A stretch of DNA of 64,000 bases. It comes from Nemertoderma westbladi. Its lineage: Eukaryota; Xenacoelomorpha; Nemertodermatida; Nemertodermatidae. Below, piece by piece: positions 18,250 through 30,235 of the stretch. The notes beneath the pieces were generated by a model. The model saw only the letters and a list, made by a program, of their open reading frames with translations. It was not told the origin of the DNA and ran no database searches. The DNA is taken from the NCBI GenBank assembly GCA_032718475.1, contig JAUCBJ010000368.1, positions 1 through 64,000 on the forward strand, given 5' to 3'. The position numbers and the translations under genes were made by a program. The stretch's first letter is position 1, and the number at the start of each line of letters is the position of its first letter.

Positions 18250-18746
18250 GCTAAGTCAACTATTGATGAGGTTCGAATAGTTCTAATATCATTGCGATAG
18301 GGTTATCGTATAGATAACGGTATAGGGTTAATATTATTCAAATCAACTCGCCAATAAGTCATGAAAATTGACAATAATTTAAAAATCTAAAGAGCTGGGG
18401 AACCAGACTACATTAATAAATATCGAACAAAGTGAAATAAGGACCACCCCAGTGGCCAGTCTCTAGAGCTACATTATATAGCCATAGTCTGTATTATGTA
18501 ATAATACTGAAGTGGGAACTTACTTGTTACATAATATACTGAAATTATTCAATGTTTTAGAAGCAAAATAAACCGTATAACTACCCAGGCCGAAGGCAGA
18601 GGTTGTTATACAAGGTTTTTTGTCGGATCTGTCGGAATGTATGTATAGGGGCCTACTATACAATTTTCTAGGTGAATATATACAAAGTTATTTACTTCTA
18701 ATTGACCAAATAGGATTTCAGAGAATGTGAGAAGTAGGTGACAAAC
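18250..18746. other. Non-coding, no gene seen
   Basis: No feature recognised. Confidence 0.5.
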
Positions 18747-18820
18747 TATTGAAAAAAATATCATATGTTTTTTTCCCATGTAAATAACATGGGAAAAAAC
18801 GTATAACATTTTTTTCAATA
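18747..18820. repeat. 33-bp hairpin, 7-nt loop
   Basis: Arms tattgaaaaaaat...ttttttcccatg (18747-18780) and its near complement (18788-18820) flank taaataa, with a few mismatches mid-stem. The shape is compatible with a small foldback element or an RNA hairpin. Confidence 0.85.
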
Positions 18821-19687
18821 TTCTCTCAACTCTTTATTAACCTCGCTGGCGATATGCGAAATTTTATTCTTAAATTGGTAGTTTTTGTTGATCAATTCTA
18901 TAATAAGATATTGAGCGATATACATTAGTGTTACAAAATAAATTGAATTGTAGAATTTTATTACAATATTGCTTCCTTAATTACTGCGATTCAAATTACT
19001 GTACCTTTCAATTCTTGATGCTGCCTTTTTTAGTGTTCTATTAGCCACTATTTTAGTGTTCTAGAATAATTATTACGTAACTAGGGAGCCGCTTAACTAC
19101 GTATACCAATATTGGATATTGAGCTCCGTATTGGAGTACGTCTTGCAGTCACTAAAGTTGCAATAACTTTTGAGTGTGTGAATTGATTTTGCTCTAATTA
19201 CGGTACTTGCAAACCTTTTTTACGTCGATGCTCCTTCAACACATGTAATAAAATTTATATAATTCCGTCATATTTTATTTTACTTTTTTCGCCGGGAAAA
19301 AATGTTTTTTTTTCCACAGCGAAAAAAAGTGAAACTTTTTCTCCCATTTTGGGGTATATTCGAGCGAAAAAGTAACAATTTAAGAATAAACTTTATATGT
19401 TTCGAGTATATAACCTCGAAAAACAAGGATTATACGGATATAATACTGGTTTGTCGCCCGGCAATGTGTAAACAAAAAAAGAGAATTAATGATAAACAGT
19501 TGTATGTAGGCCTACAGTCTAGGCCATATCATGACATATACTAAAGATACGACCATGAAAGCTGCATTCTACCTTTAGTAGGAACACGTTTTTAAAAATG
19601 TATTTTGGTTTTGAAGGATTTTATTCTAAAAGTTTTTTAGAACATTTTTTATATTCATTATAATCATGGTACTACCATACAGGGGAG
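18821..19687. other. Non-coding, no gene seen
   Basis: Nothing gene-like. About 30 bases near 19350 (ggggtatattcgagcgaaaa) recur inverted near 3650. Confidence 0.4.
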
Positions 19688-19951
19688 CAGCTAGCAGTAC
19701 AGCTATACAGGTAGCAGTACAGCTATACAGGTAGCAGTACAGCTATACAGCTAGCAGTACAGCTATACAGCTAGCAGTACAGCTATACAGCTAGCAGTAC
19801 AGCTATACAGCTAGCAGTACAGCTATACAGCTAGCAGTACAGCTATACAGCTAGCAGTACAGCTATACAGCTAGCAGTACAGCTATACAGCTAGCAGTAC
19901 AGCTAGCAGTATAGCTATACAGCTAGCAGTACAGCTATACAGCTAGCAGTA
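19688..19951. repeat. 20-bp tandem repeat, about 13 copies
   Basis: Very homogeneous array of agctatacagctagcagtac. The first two copies carry aggtagc and one copy near 19900 has lost the tatac step. Recent expansion is likely. Confidence 0.96.
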
Positions 19952-21059
19952 TCAGGCGGACAGAAATGGTAAGCTTAATCAAGGTATAAAATAATATTGC
20001 AAATATAAATAATTGGTCATTATATACTTCTACAGTCTGACAGTAGCCCATTCTACACCTTTTAGTATTCGCCTTTTTTAGCTCATTCTACATAAGAAGT
20101 ACGTCATTCTAGCTCATTCTACCTTTCAGTACTTAACCCTACCGACATCTCTGATAATTCACTCACCGTTCAAAGTTTTAGCCTAAGGTTAATATCATAT
20201 CCGCGGAAATCATTGAGTAAAATAAACTATAATTACCCGAATGGTCCCATCTACCGAATAATATCAATTTGCATGCAACATTGCACATATTGTTTCAACA
20301 CAAACAATTTGTGTGAATTTGTGTGAACTGCCTGGAGCGAACATAAATGATAATACATACATATTGCCCGCCCATGGTCCATCCATCTCATTGCTGAATG
20401 CCAAGTTGGCTCTAATTAATAACTACATGAATTATAGCACGGAAAATTTTTGGTACATTACACGGAAATAAATAGAAAAAAACGAAAAAAAAAAGTTTTC
20501 GAACTAAAATTTTGTGAAGAATCTAGAGGTGATACACATTTCTAAAACGATTTGTTATTTATCGAGGTTCTGCACTTTTCAATAGATTTTTTTTTCGTAT
20601 TTGTAATTATCTGTAAAATGTTTATTTATTTGTATATTTATTTCATTTGTGTTAAACCAAATAAAGTGACGTTTTTCAATTAACTTAAAAAAAAGTCTGA
20701 AAAAACTATTAAACTAATAATTAATCCCCGAGTTGACGAGCGAATCCAGACCGGTGTGTGTTTGCTTTTGGATTATACGCGTCGCCGCGTCTGTAGGCTG
20801 CTGAAAGGCTGATGGTATCTGCGATTGAAAGGCCGGAGGCCGGCTGAATAACTGAGTTTTACTGGCAGTTGTTCGTAATGTCAGAATATAATAATAGCAC
20901 AATCAGAACATAATAATAGCACGGTTAATGACGACGACGACGGTTAAAACCGTCTTGTTTCCACAGATCTACACAAACCAACTGAATTATAGGTAATAAA
21001 CGCAATGGTTATATTGCTAACACACATGGAATATTCCCACTGTTACGTGGCCTGGTCAA
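19952..21059. other. Non-coding, no gene seen
   Basis: AT-rich; no recognisable coding, RNA or repeat feature. Confidence 0.5.
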
Positions 21060-21440
21060 TGAATGCACCCCAATCAGATGGTGTTCTGCCTCATCATTGG
21101 CTAACCTATTCTCCCTTCGTTTGGCACTCCTTGGTCCCTTAGTGCCCCTGAGATGGCTTGTAGCCTCTTATCTCTGCTTGTGGTTGGCAATGTCTATTGC
21201 CGTTGGTTATTAGGTAGCATTATATTGCTAATGTCACCTGGCCAACTATAATTGGTAAAAAGCCACTTTCCCCATTTTCCACTGGGTAGTGCAGGGAATT
21301 GGTTCTGCGTACACTCCCCCCCATGCTATTTTCCCGGTGATAAGATAGCATCAACATTAAGTGTGCAACAATTCCGCTGGAATCCAACCTAGTATTGGAT
21401 GTGGGGTGGAATTCTCTTCTCGGGGCCAACTTTCCAGGCT
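21060..21440 (-). mobile_element. Possible 3' LTR of minus-strand retroelement
   Basis: On the minus strand this follows the broken ORF at 22062-23130. It shares only scattered words with the LTR-like leaders at 1262 and 62279 (caatact..ggtt, gggaaaatagc, ttagccaat). It may be the 3' LTR of the same element, but the match is weak and the borders are not defined. Confidence 0.25.
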
Positions 21441-22061
21441 GGCCCCCCTGGGTCTGTTTTCACTACCCAGCCTTGGTACATCTGCGAGCTAAGCTGTGCC
21501 AAGGCATCTGGCGTCTCTATTTTAGACGATCGTCCTCACTCCTCACACAATTTTACCTCTCGGACTTTGTTGTCCCTTCCTCTCTCGCCAGTCCCTTAGG
21601 AGTCATCCTCCTCTCCGCTCTCTCCCCAGACTCGGACCTCGCACCCTGTACTTTTCTCATACCCTAACACCTCCTCCCCATACTCCTCCCATACTCAACC
21701 CGTTTTCGCACTCACTCTCCTCACACTCCTATCGGGTCCCACGCATGTGTACGGCATGTCAGTGAGATCCGTCATTGTCCCACCCTCCTGTTCCAGTCAA
21801 TTAGTCCCCAGTCCCAGTAGCTAATTGGAAAAGATTATATCTGACTATTCTAAGTATATTATACTTCTCTAGTATTAATTGATTACCTATGTACATACTA
21901 ATTGCACTTGTATTATTGCACATAAAATAATTATTTGTACTTATGTGTCCATGCAGTTCCTTCCAGGCACATTGACATCACCTGTAATCAGTTCTAGAGT
22001 CCTAAAGTGCTCCTCCCGTACCCTCCAGGAACCATATCAGCTCTTTACCACTGTCATTGTC
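21441..22061. other. Non-coding, C/T-rich stretch
   Basis: Pyrimidine-rich plus strand (about 21520-21800), that is, a purine-rich minus strand downstream of the retroelement ORF. No gene seen. Confidence 0.4.
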
Positions 22062-23130
22062 CTATCTCGGTTGCTCCCTCCCCTCCTGTTTGCGCTTGAG
22101 GCCACTCATTCTCGCTGATACCGTCTTGCCAAGCCCCGTTGTTTGTTCCTTGGGTGTGGGTGTTATTAATTCACGATTTCGCTTCGCAGGTGGTCCCACT
22201 GAGTGTCCCTCCTGCTTCCCCCTGGTAGCGTCCCCCAAGATCATTTTCATCACACGCGGCTCATGTTCCGCCAGAAAATCCCTGAATTCCATCCTGTTTT
22301 CTGGTGACCATCTGTCCAGATATCTTTGGGTGTTAATGACCCCCCCATATGATGCTGCTGTCGCTACCTCCTGATACATGAATGGTAGTCTCCTCTTGGT
22401 AATCTCCTGGTGGGCCTGTAGGTTAATATTGAAAAAGCCCCACCGGAACTCCTGGGCCTTCTTCCTTTGCCTTGTCATGTCTCCGACGTCGGCCCAGTCC
22501 TCGAAAATACATAATTTCTCCTCATCCTCCATCCACTCGTACTGGTGCTCAAAGTGCCCCCTAAATTTGCACTTTGAACACCTGTGGTGCAACCTTGGGC
22601 ATGACCCATCCTAAGGGTAGACTCGCGGCGTAGACGACATTGTCCCCTGCTTGTAACGATACAGACAGTTCTTTTGCTGATGGGTTAGTCTCCGGCCACA
22701 GTAAACGCAACCGTCTATTACTGTCTCCCGCCCCAAGTTGTCCTTGGCTTCACGTAGCATCCTGGGTCTGTGGAGCCACTGGTAGGTAAAAATTTCGACC
22801 TTGTCTTCCCTACCCGTGTCAGTGTGATCCTCCTCCCTCGGCATCGTTTCCCCAAACACCACTAGTTGTGCCGTCCCCGGTTGCTCGCCCAGTCGAATCG
22901 TGTTTGCCGGGAAGTCTGTTGCCGGCTCCCCATGCTCCCAGGCTCGCTTGCCGGGTTCGTCCCAGAAGGCCCCCCCCCCCCCCCCCCCCCCCGCTGGCTG
23001 TCACCACTCTCCCGTCCACTCAGTCCGTTTCCGACTGGCCGATTCTCTCTCTCGGTGGCATCGCCCCGAACTCGTCCTCCTCTACTTCCTCTGCCACGAG
23101 CAGTGCCAAACCCAGGATCCTGGACGTGTG
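22062..23130 (-). pseudogene. Gag-like retroelement ORF with Cys/His clusters
   Basis: The minus-strand frame opens at about 23130 with a Gly/Arg-rich start (GTARGRGSRGGRVRG), crosses a run of 23 C (22970-22992) where the frame shifts, and continues to a stop near 22062. One in-frame TAG at 22611 splits two cysteine clusters: CVYCGRRLTHQQKNC before it and CSKCKFRGHFEH (C-X2-C-X4-H-X2-H) after it. The tail is basic (KRNRELITPT, KRKQEGRE). RGG-type and zinc-knuckle-like features suggest a nucleocapsid or gag protein, but I do not recognise the family. The codon pattern is coherent on both sides of the TAG, so the reading frame looks real. Two lesions (homopolymer shift and TAG) make it a pseudogene unless read through. 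Confidence 0.55.
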
Positions 23131-23148
23131 GCTAAGTCACACGAATAA

Positions 23149-23242
23149 TTCCCAAAAGGCACTTAGGCATTTTGGCATTTTCCATGTACCTAAATAATTG
23201 CAACCAGCGTAAATGCCAAAATGCTCAAGTGCTTTTGGGGAA
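23149..23242. repeat. 32-bp inverted repeat
   Basis: Arms 23149-23180 (ttcccaaaaggcacttaggc, then attttggcattt) and 23211-23242 are near reverse complements. The arm sequence is the same family as the ends of the element at 23259-23797. Confidence 0.88.
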
Positions 23243-23258
23243 CTGTAGAATGATTCTA

Positions 23259-23797
23259 ACAGTTCCCCAAGGGCACTTTGGCATTCTGGCATTTAGTTGA
23301 AATTCATTATTCGCTGAGATTCGGGTAGGCCTAAAGAACTTTATACTTTTTTTAAGAACACTTTACTGTATAAGTGTAAAAGTTTGTCGGACCTATAATG
23401 CACTCCATAACATACAATAATATTTAATCAATAAAGTATTACTTAGTTATTGTAGTTCAACATAGTATTAATATTCATCAGTGCAAAATAACTTTAATCA
23501 TATGGTGCTAAATAATTAATTTCCATGGAGAGACCGTTCAAAATGACTCAACCATACAATTTAGCTGAAGATATTAATTTAGATTATGGCTTCCGACATT
23601 TATGGCTTCCAACATACACACACACACACAGACACAGACTTTTGAAAAACGGCCATAGTATAATTATATCAGTTCGCTGATGGCTCGCCATTCGTGTCTC
23701 GCCCCACACTTAGGCGTACTGTATAATGTAGTAATATCATCAATAATAATGATTTACAATTAAATGCCAGAATGTCAAAGTGCCTTTAGGGAACTCT
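23259..23797. mobile_element. Inverted-repeat element with nested MITE
   Basis: Terminal inverted repeats of about 42 bp (23259-23300 / 23757-23797; acagttccccaagggcactt, tggcattctggcattta) bound the element. MITE family 3 copy B (23481-23708) is nested inside. No coding capacity. Confidence 0.8.
23481..23708. mobile_element. MITE family 3, copy B
   Basis: Same element as 17994-18249 with a shorter CA tract. It ends in cgtgtctcgccccac and is nested in the element at 23259-23797. Confidence 0.82.
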
Positions 23798-24956
23798 TAA
23801 CCCTATTAGTACCGGGCTATAAAATGATGTACAAATACCGGGGGGGGGGTGGGTCATATTGACCCCTCCCTCTAAAATCTACAAATCTTAACGAAAACGT
23901 CTGATTTTTTGTTTGTACGTAGGTATCACTTGCCTGGATCCGACCAAAAAAAAATTTTCGAAAAAATGTACTGGGGTGGTAATATTGCAGCACCAAAATT
24001 ACAAGTAGTGCACAATTTTCACAAAATTTGAAAGTTACATTTTTCGGCTAATTGTTTTTCAATACAGGTTTTCTGGGGCGCAAAATACATTGGAAAATAT
24101 TTAAAAATGATATGATTACCATAAATGGCTGTTTAGTCCTCTATGCGTAGGAAAAAAATGAAAAAAACAAGTAATCAGCACTTTTCAGTTAGAACACAAA
24201 ATTTTTAATTCACTTATACGATGCTATAAATATATATCTTTCCAATATATTGGTCCAATATATTGGACGACTCAACTCATTAGGGCACTCCCTTCAATAG
24301 GCAATACTTCCCTACAGCCCTCCTGTAAAAGCTTTTGCGGACAAAATAAGTCATTTTGCGCAATGCGCTAAATACTCTAAAAGGACTTCTAATTGTACAA
24401 CTGCACGTCTGTCAAAAAACCCAGAGTTGTAATGACGAAATCTACCAGCTGATCCTTTGTGTGAGAATGCTCTTTGTTGACATATATTTTTAGCCAATCA
24501 GAGCGATCTCACCTTCTCTGTTTACAGCAGCCTACGGAAGATGATGCAATACGGCAGTTTTCTGAGAATCCATGCTTGATTCAAGATTCATTCGGACATT
24601 CTGACTTTCAGACTTTGCCCTAACATCAGAGGCTAGAGTCATAGGAACGCAAATCTATTAACACACTGCACACCATACATCAAAACATACTGACACATTG
24701 CATATCACTCGACATATCATATACTCTTTTCACTGCACTGTTTTCTAATTATGCTGTTTTATATTAGTGTTAATTGTTGTTTATATTAATGGATGTTATA
24801 TTTGGAGAATACTGATGGATAATCGTAAAATCCCCCTTGACTTTCTTAATTACTGAGGTAAGCAGAAGGGTGTATCAGTAGCAATTGTGGCTCAATTTAT
24901 AGTGGTTTTTGTGTGAAATAAATGCTATTTCATAATCCCAACGTATGTGAGTTGCA
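23798..24956. other. Non-coding, no gene seen
   Basis: AT-rich, with a short G run (about 23840-23850). No protein-like frame. Confidence 0.5.
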
Positions 24957-24992
24957 ATCCTCCTTAAATATGATTAAATATTTAAGGAGGAT
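24957..24992. repeat. Perfect 15-bp inverted repeat
   Basis: atcctccttaaatat (24957-24971) and its exact complement (24978-24992), with a 6-nt loop. Confidence 0.95.
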
Positions 24993-26326
24993 TAATCAGT
25001 GTGCATTAGTGTGTATTAGTGTGATATTAGTGTGAAGGTTAATAAAGCATTCCTAAAGAATGCGCCATTTGCGATACCTTATTGCCTCTAGTTGTGATTA
25101 GTGTAAGTCATAACTCTGTTTGATACTTAAAGCGCCACGTCCCAAAGGAACTGTTAATATTTCCCCGAAAGTAAATATAGTTGTCGGAGATTATATAGTA
25201 GCGATCAATCGAATAATACAAATTAGCCTATATGCAATAACTTTCTCTAGAACTGAATCCAGTCTCCCACACCCGTGGGTCATACGCCGCGCTAGGCTGG
25301 CTTCAGCTGATGTCAATTAGTACGGGCAAAGGTCGATTCAAGAGACACTTAAATTAGCAGGTTAAACTGTTAAAGGTCTAAAAGCGCGAACATTAATAGA
25401 TTAATTCTTTATTGCTCAGTAGGCAATAAACCCTAACATACCAGTCGGACGGTAAACTGTAGGCTTAGTTGACCCGAACCAGTACTTTACAGCAGTATTA
25501 CTTCGATTGTGATAATTATATACCGGTAGGTCTTAGTATTTAATCGGAGACTGCAGCCCTGGTTTTTTATTGAGATTTTACTTATTTCTGTTGGCTTATT
25601 TATCTGTAAGTGTAATATTGAGCAGAAGGCGTGTAAACCTGCTCGGATTGTAAAAGTAACTTATAGGCTGGATTGTTGTCTGATTGTTGTTTGGTCTGAA
25701 GTGGATTACAGTGTATGTAGGTTATTTGTCCGATAAAGTGCTAGTTAGGCAGTGGAGGCTTCCAGAGCTGTAAGGTAAATCCCCCGCGAAAGAATAAGTC
25801 GTACTACGTAGTCTAGAACGCTTACTAACCAATCATTTTGGAGACTGCATATAGTGTGGTTTATTTTAGGCTTGGCGATGATCTGTCAGCATTTTGGTCT
25901 GTGTTTTATTTGAATAGTCTGTACGGGTAGCGTAATATTTATTATTCAGAGTTTATGCAAGTAATTTACAACATTCATGTCCCCAATTTTATTCCTTACA
26001 GTAATACTGTAATAGTTAAATTAACCCCAGTACTACTTCAGGACTGCTTGGAGTAGGACAGACTGGTGATTTCTTTAGCATCGGATGATTAAGACTAAAT
26101 ACTCTGGTTACTCCAGCAGATACCATGGTTCTTTTGGCTGTTCACGTATATTTAACTGCAAGTTATATGTTGTATAAGTGCTAGTACCTAATCTAGGGTT
26201 TAGAGTACAGCGCTTTCCTGAAAGTTAATTTAGTGTGTACGCAGTATATTTGTGTTGTAACGTGGTTAATAGGTCCGTTAGCTTTAGGCTTCGATAATTA
26301 ATCTCTAGGTATAGGACACTCTGGGT
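24993..26326. other. Non-coding, no gene seen
   Basis: No feature recognised. Confidence 0.5.
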
Positions 26327-26948
26327 ACGTTTGTGGGGCGAGACACGTAGTCGGCGAGCCTTGGCATACGGTTCATATAGGGCAAATGGGGCATGTCCGT
26401 CTGTCTGTCTGTCTGTCTGCCTGTCTGGTAAATGTTTGAACGCGAATTTCTCTGCATCGCTCGTTCGGAATTGAACCAAACTTAGTAGGTAAGTAGGAGA
26501 GAGAAAGTTTAGAAAGTTTGTAAAGTTTGGTGAAAAATCATGCAGTCTGACGTCAGCTATGACAGATTATGTGGTTTTTAGAAAATGTTAAATTTCTCGG
26601 GAAGGCCTCATTTTCCTGAGCTGAAATTTTGGTGGCTTGTAGAGAATCATGAAGTCTATCTTTTACGAAATTGAAAAGTTAAGACATTTAATTGGGGATC
26701 CGCTAGAGACTCAGAAGTAATGACATAGGCCTACCGGTACGGTACTGCTGTACAGTGCTGCACTGGTAAGTACGAAATTGCAGAATAACAATTTGACACC
26801 ACCTAGCGGATTAACATATGATTGTATATCGAATGAATACATTTATAGCATGGGATATTGGGTCCAAACTAGACATGCCCCATTTGCTCTATATGAACCG
26901 TATGCCAAGGCTTGCCGACTACGTGCTGCGCGAAGTCCCCACGAACGT
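26327..26948 (+). mobile_element. MITE family 2, copy B (complete)
   Basis: Terminal inverted repeats of about 75 bp: 26327-26400 and 26872-26948. They share cacgtagtcggc, agccttggcatacggttcat and aaatggggcatgtc, with gtggggcgagacacg on the left replaced by gtggggacttcgcgcagcac on the right. The left end holds a (ctgt) microsatellite at 26398-26428. A target duplication was not certain. Confidence 0.88.
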
Positions 26949-27761
26949 GTTTATAGTGTAGACTATAAGCCGTCAGACAGTGGCATTTCGTTATCTGGAC
27001 AACACAATGTATTGAGTACTACTTTATTGGTTTCAAATTTCTGTAAATTCCCTGTCAATCTGTAAGAACCAGAAATTCTAAATTCTTGTTAGTCTGGTTT
27101 GTAAAATTCTTGTAAAATTACCCTAAAAATTGTACGTGTAACCTTGTTTATTGTTTACTTAGAGATTGTGTAATCAAACCTGTTACGTAAGTAATTTGTA
27201 GTGATAAGAAACTTAGTTAAGTAGAACTATCAGTATTTAGTGTCTAACAAGTAGCACTCCACTGAGAGCGTCAAACCTCTGTGTAGTGACTTCTTACTCA
27301 GAAATAATAACATTTATTTCAATAATTGACAAAACCCATTACGGGTGTTTATATATATTTATAAATTTAACTCAATCAGATTTATAAATTAGTAGGCCTG
27401 TTATCCATCAATTAGGTCTTAATATCAGTTGAACCTATTACTCAATATCAGTAATAGAGAAAAGGGAAATAATTCATTAATTCATTAAAAAAATTATTGA
27501 CAATATCGGTGTTATAGTAAGCTTATTATTTATATATATAACTGAGGCTAAACTTATATACCGGTATTCAGGTGATTGATCCTAGTCTGTAGTAATACTG
27601 TTATACTGTATATACTATAGGTGTATACCGGCATTCTAACACATCCAACGTTACATTGAGTAACAATATTTGGTAACTGCGAGACTGACAGTTGATACTG
27701 ATTTGCCCTAGACTTACTTTAACTGTTATTATCATGATAGGCATTCAAGGGTAAATAAATT
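26949..27761. other. Upstream flank of BEL/Pao element
   Basis: No coding feature. A 5' LTR would be expected here if the BEL element were complete, but nothing in this stretch resembles the 3' LTR at 35916-36925. Confidence 0.4.
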
Positions 27762-30235
27762 ATGTCAGACCCAAAACAAACAATGTCAGATAGTCTCTTG
27801 GAACAGATGATCTGTAACCCAGATCAAAGTATAGAAAGGGCCCGCCAAGGTCTAAGTCCCATACTAAGTCCCATCTAAGGCCATCCCTACAGTAGTTGTG
27901 TCGGACCCTAAGTTAGTGAAGCACCATATGTCTATTATAGGCACTAGGGCACAAATTAAGCGAGACCAAGAGACGGCTGTAGAACAGCAGCGGCGCCCTG
28001 ACAGAGATGTTATTTCTCAACCACTCAGTAACTCTAGTTCCAGCACCGAAGAGTTAACGCCCGAGATCGGATCAAAGATGGAAGAAGTGGTTTACCCTGA
28101 CCCATTCTTGATTCTTCCTGGGGCAGTGCTCACTCGAGTTCTTCTAGCCATAGAAGAACATCAAGCGGACTGGACGAGAAATAAATGGTCAACCAGAGAT
28201 AGTTACGCCGGATACCCGCTCGATGAGTTAAAGTCTATTGTAGAAACTCAATGGAAATTTCCCGGACCCGGACTCCCATTTAACTTATCTGAAGCTGCCT
28301 GGGAAGACCTGCATCAGATAGGCGTAGTTAGAGACACCAAAGATCCCGCTGTATGGAAGAGGTCGGCAGCCGGATATGTCCAGGGATTCTTCAACTCCCT
28401 GGGACGATTGGAAACGCAGTTATTCTGGGGACAACTGGAACCACCAGAGCAGGGAGAACTGCTATACCAAGTGAGAGAACGGATACTGAGGATCAGATTA
28501 ATCCTGTCCGCATTTGAAGAAGCCTCGAAGAGAAGTCAAGACACATCACTGCAGGTGGCAGTAAAGACTTGGTTCCAACGAGTGAATGTTAAGGTCCAGG
28601 GAACAACCCAATGGAAGGCTCAGTTAGCAGAACAACTAGCCTACGGAGAATCAACAGATGCAATCTTCTCCCATGGTGAAAGCGAGGCGGTATCCGAAAA
28701 ACCTCCAAGGAAGGATGCTATTGACATCTATTTGTCTGATTATCAACGATTCATAGGTGACAAAGAGCTAAGGAGACGTCTAGCCAGACTTCACCCCAAC
28801 ATTGAGGCAGCCAACTTAATTTTGGACTCATTAGATGCCGAGATGCTAGCGGCGGAGCAGGCTAAAATAGATGAAAACATTATCATCGAGATGGACAAGG
28901 AGGAACAAATAAAGAAAGGATTAATAGAAGATAGGAAAAGAGCTGCAGCCGCTGAGGCAGAATTAAAGGCTGCAGCGGCAGAAGTTGATCGAAAGGCGGC
29001 AGCAGCGGAAGTTGATCGAAAGGTAGCAGCGGCAGAAGTCGATCGAAAGGCGGCAGTGGCAGAAGTTGATCGAAAGGCGGCAGCGGCAGAAGTTGATCGA
29101 AAGGTGGCAGCGACAGAAGTAGAACTTAAAAGCTGCCACAGTAGAAGCTGAAAGGAGAGCAGATGAAGCAAAGGCCCAATTAGAGTTAGAGAGCATTCAG
29201 GCAAGACGAGATTTCTTAAATAAACAAAGGGCGGCAACTCAGATGCAACTCCTAAGTCGATCTACTCCTCGAAGACATGGATTTACCTCCTCAGATGAAG
29301 GTACTACCACTGATTCCGAGTGTAGAAGTAACAAATCCCATTCAAATGGACATAGAAGAGCGCCCAAAGGACATAAGTTACCTAACTTACCACCCCCGGT
29401 GAGAAGGGAATTAGCTAATGTATACTTAAGAGATAGAGAGTCAATAACTCAGGTTGTACAAGCAGATAAGACTCCCTTCTATAGTAGGTGAGCCAGAAAT
29501 AATTAGGCCTGCTATCAAAGCTGATCCTTTAATGGAGACCCTTTTGCTTCCTGAACACAACTCTGAATTCCCTTTACACAGTACCAAACTTCCCTTGTCC
29601 AGTAGACAAATGCCAGAGTCTCAGACTGGTATTCATTCTGAGCAGAATTTGTTCATAAAGGGACTATCTCCTGGGGCCCCGATGTGCCATCCAGCTACCA
29701 CATTGGCGGCTCCTGCACCCGCGGTCGAGTGGATGGAGGAAGGGCGGCAGGAGATGTAAGAGCTGCTCGGGCAATTAGCCAAAACCAAGGCTTGCTCTAC
29801 TGAACAAGTCCGAGATTTGGAAGGAACTGTTCAATTATTAAAGGGAACAGTACGAGACAGTAAAATAGAGTTGCAAGAAGTGCAGTAACACATCGCTCTC
29901 GAATTAGTCAATATACAAATGGGTAAACCACCACCCCCTGTAACAGTGTGTCAATCCTTTAGGCCTGAAGTAACTCATGTGCAAGGTGTGGAGCCTACAC
30001 TCATCTATACTGATAGTGAGGTAGAAACTCCTATAGTAAACCCTATTAATAATATTAATAAACCTGTTGATAATGATATCCCATACCGATCTGATAATAA
30101 TCCGAGAAATTTATATACCGATAATTCAATATTAAATGGTACGATGGCTCAAGAAAGTTTCACGCGTCAGATGGCTAGGATGGAAGCTCGTCAAAGGTGG
30201 GAGAGGTTGTCAAGTTTAATGGAGATGAGATGAAA
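27762..30235 (+). pseudogene. BEL/Pao N-terminal gag region
   Basis: The first ATG (27762) opens MSDPKQTMSD, and a stop follows at about 27876. The long open part (27898-29124) holds a globular region without a name (LILPGAVLTRVLLAIEEHQ) and then a coiled coil of six AAAEVDRK-type 8-residue repeats encoded by a 24-bp minisatellite (28968-29110). A one-base change near 29128 shifts the frame; the helix continues (VEAERRADEAKAQLELE) to 29491. Further blocks at 29500-29760 and 29919-30233 look like linker. The coiled coil precedes the canonical BEL gag domain. Its role is unknown; assembly of the gag particle is a guess. Confidence 0.7.

Noticed and set aside
22866-23197. Proline-rich plus-strand ORFs
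   Set aside because: The Pro tract is the 23-base C run, and the frames oppose the better-supported minus-strand gag-like frame.
28791-29237. Ala/Ser-rich and Cys-rich minus-strand ORFs
   Set aside because: Shadows of the 24-bp coding minisatellite in the plus-strand BEL gag.
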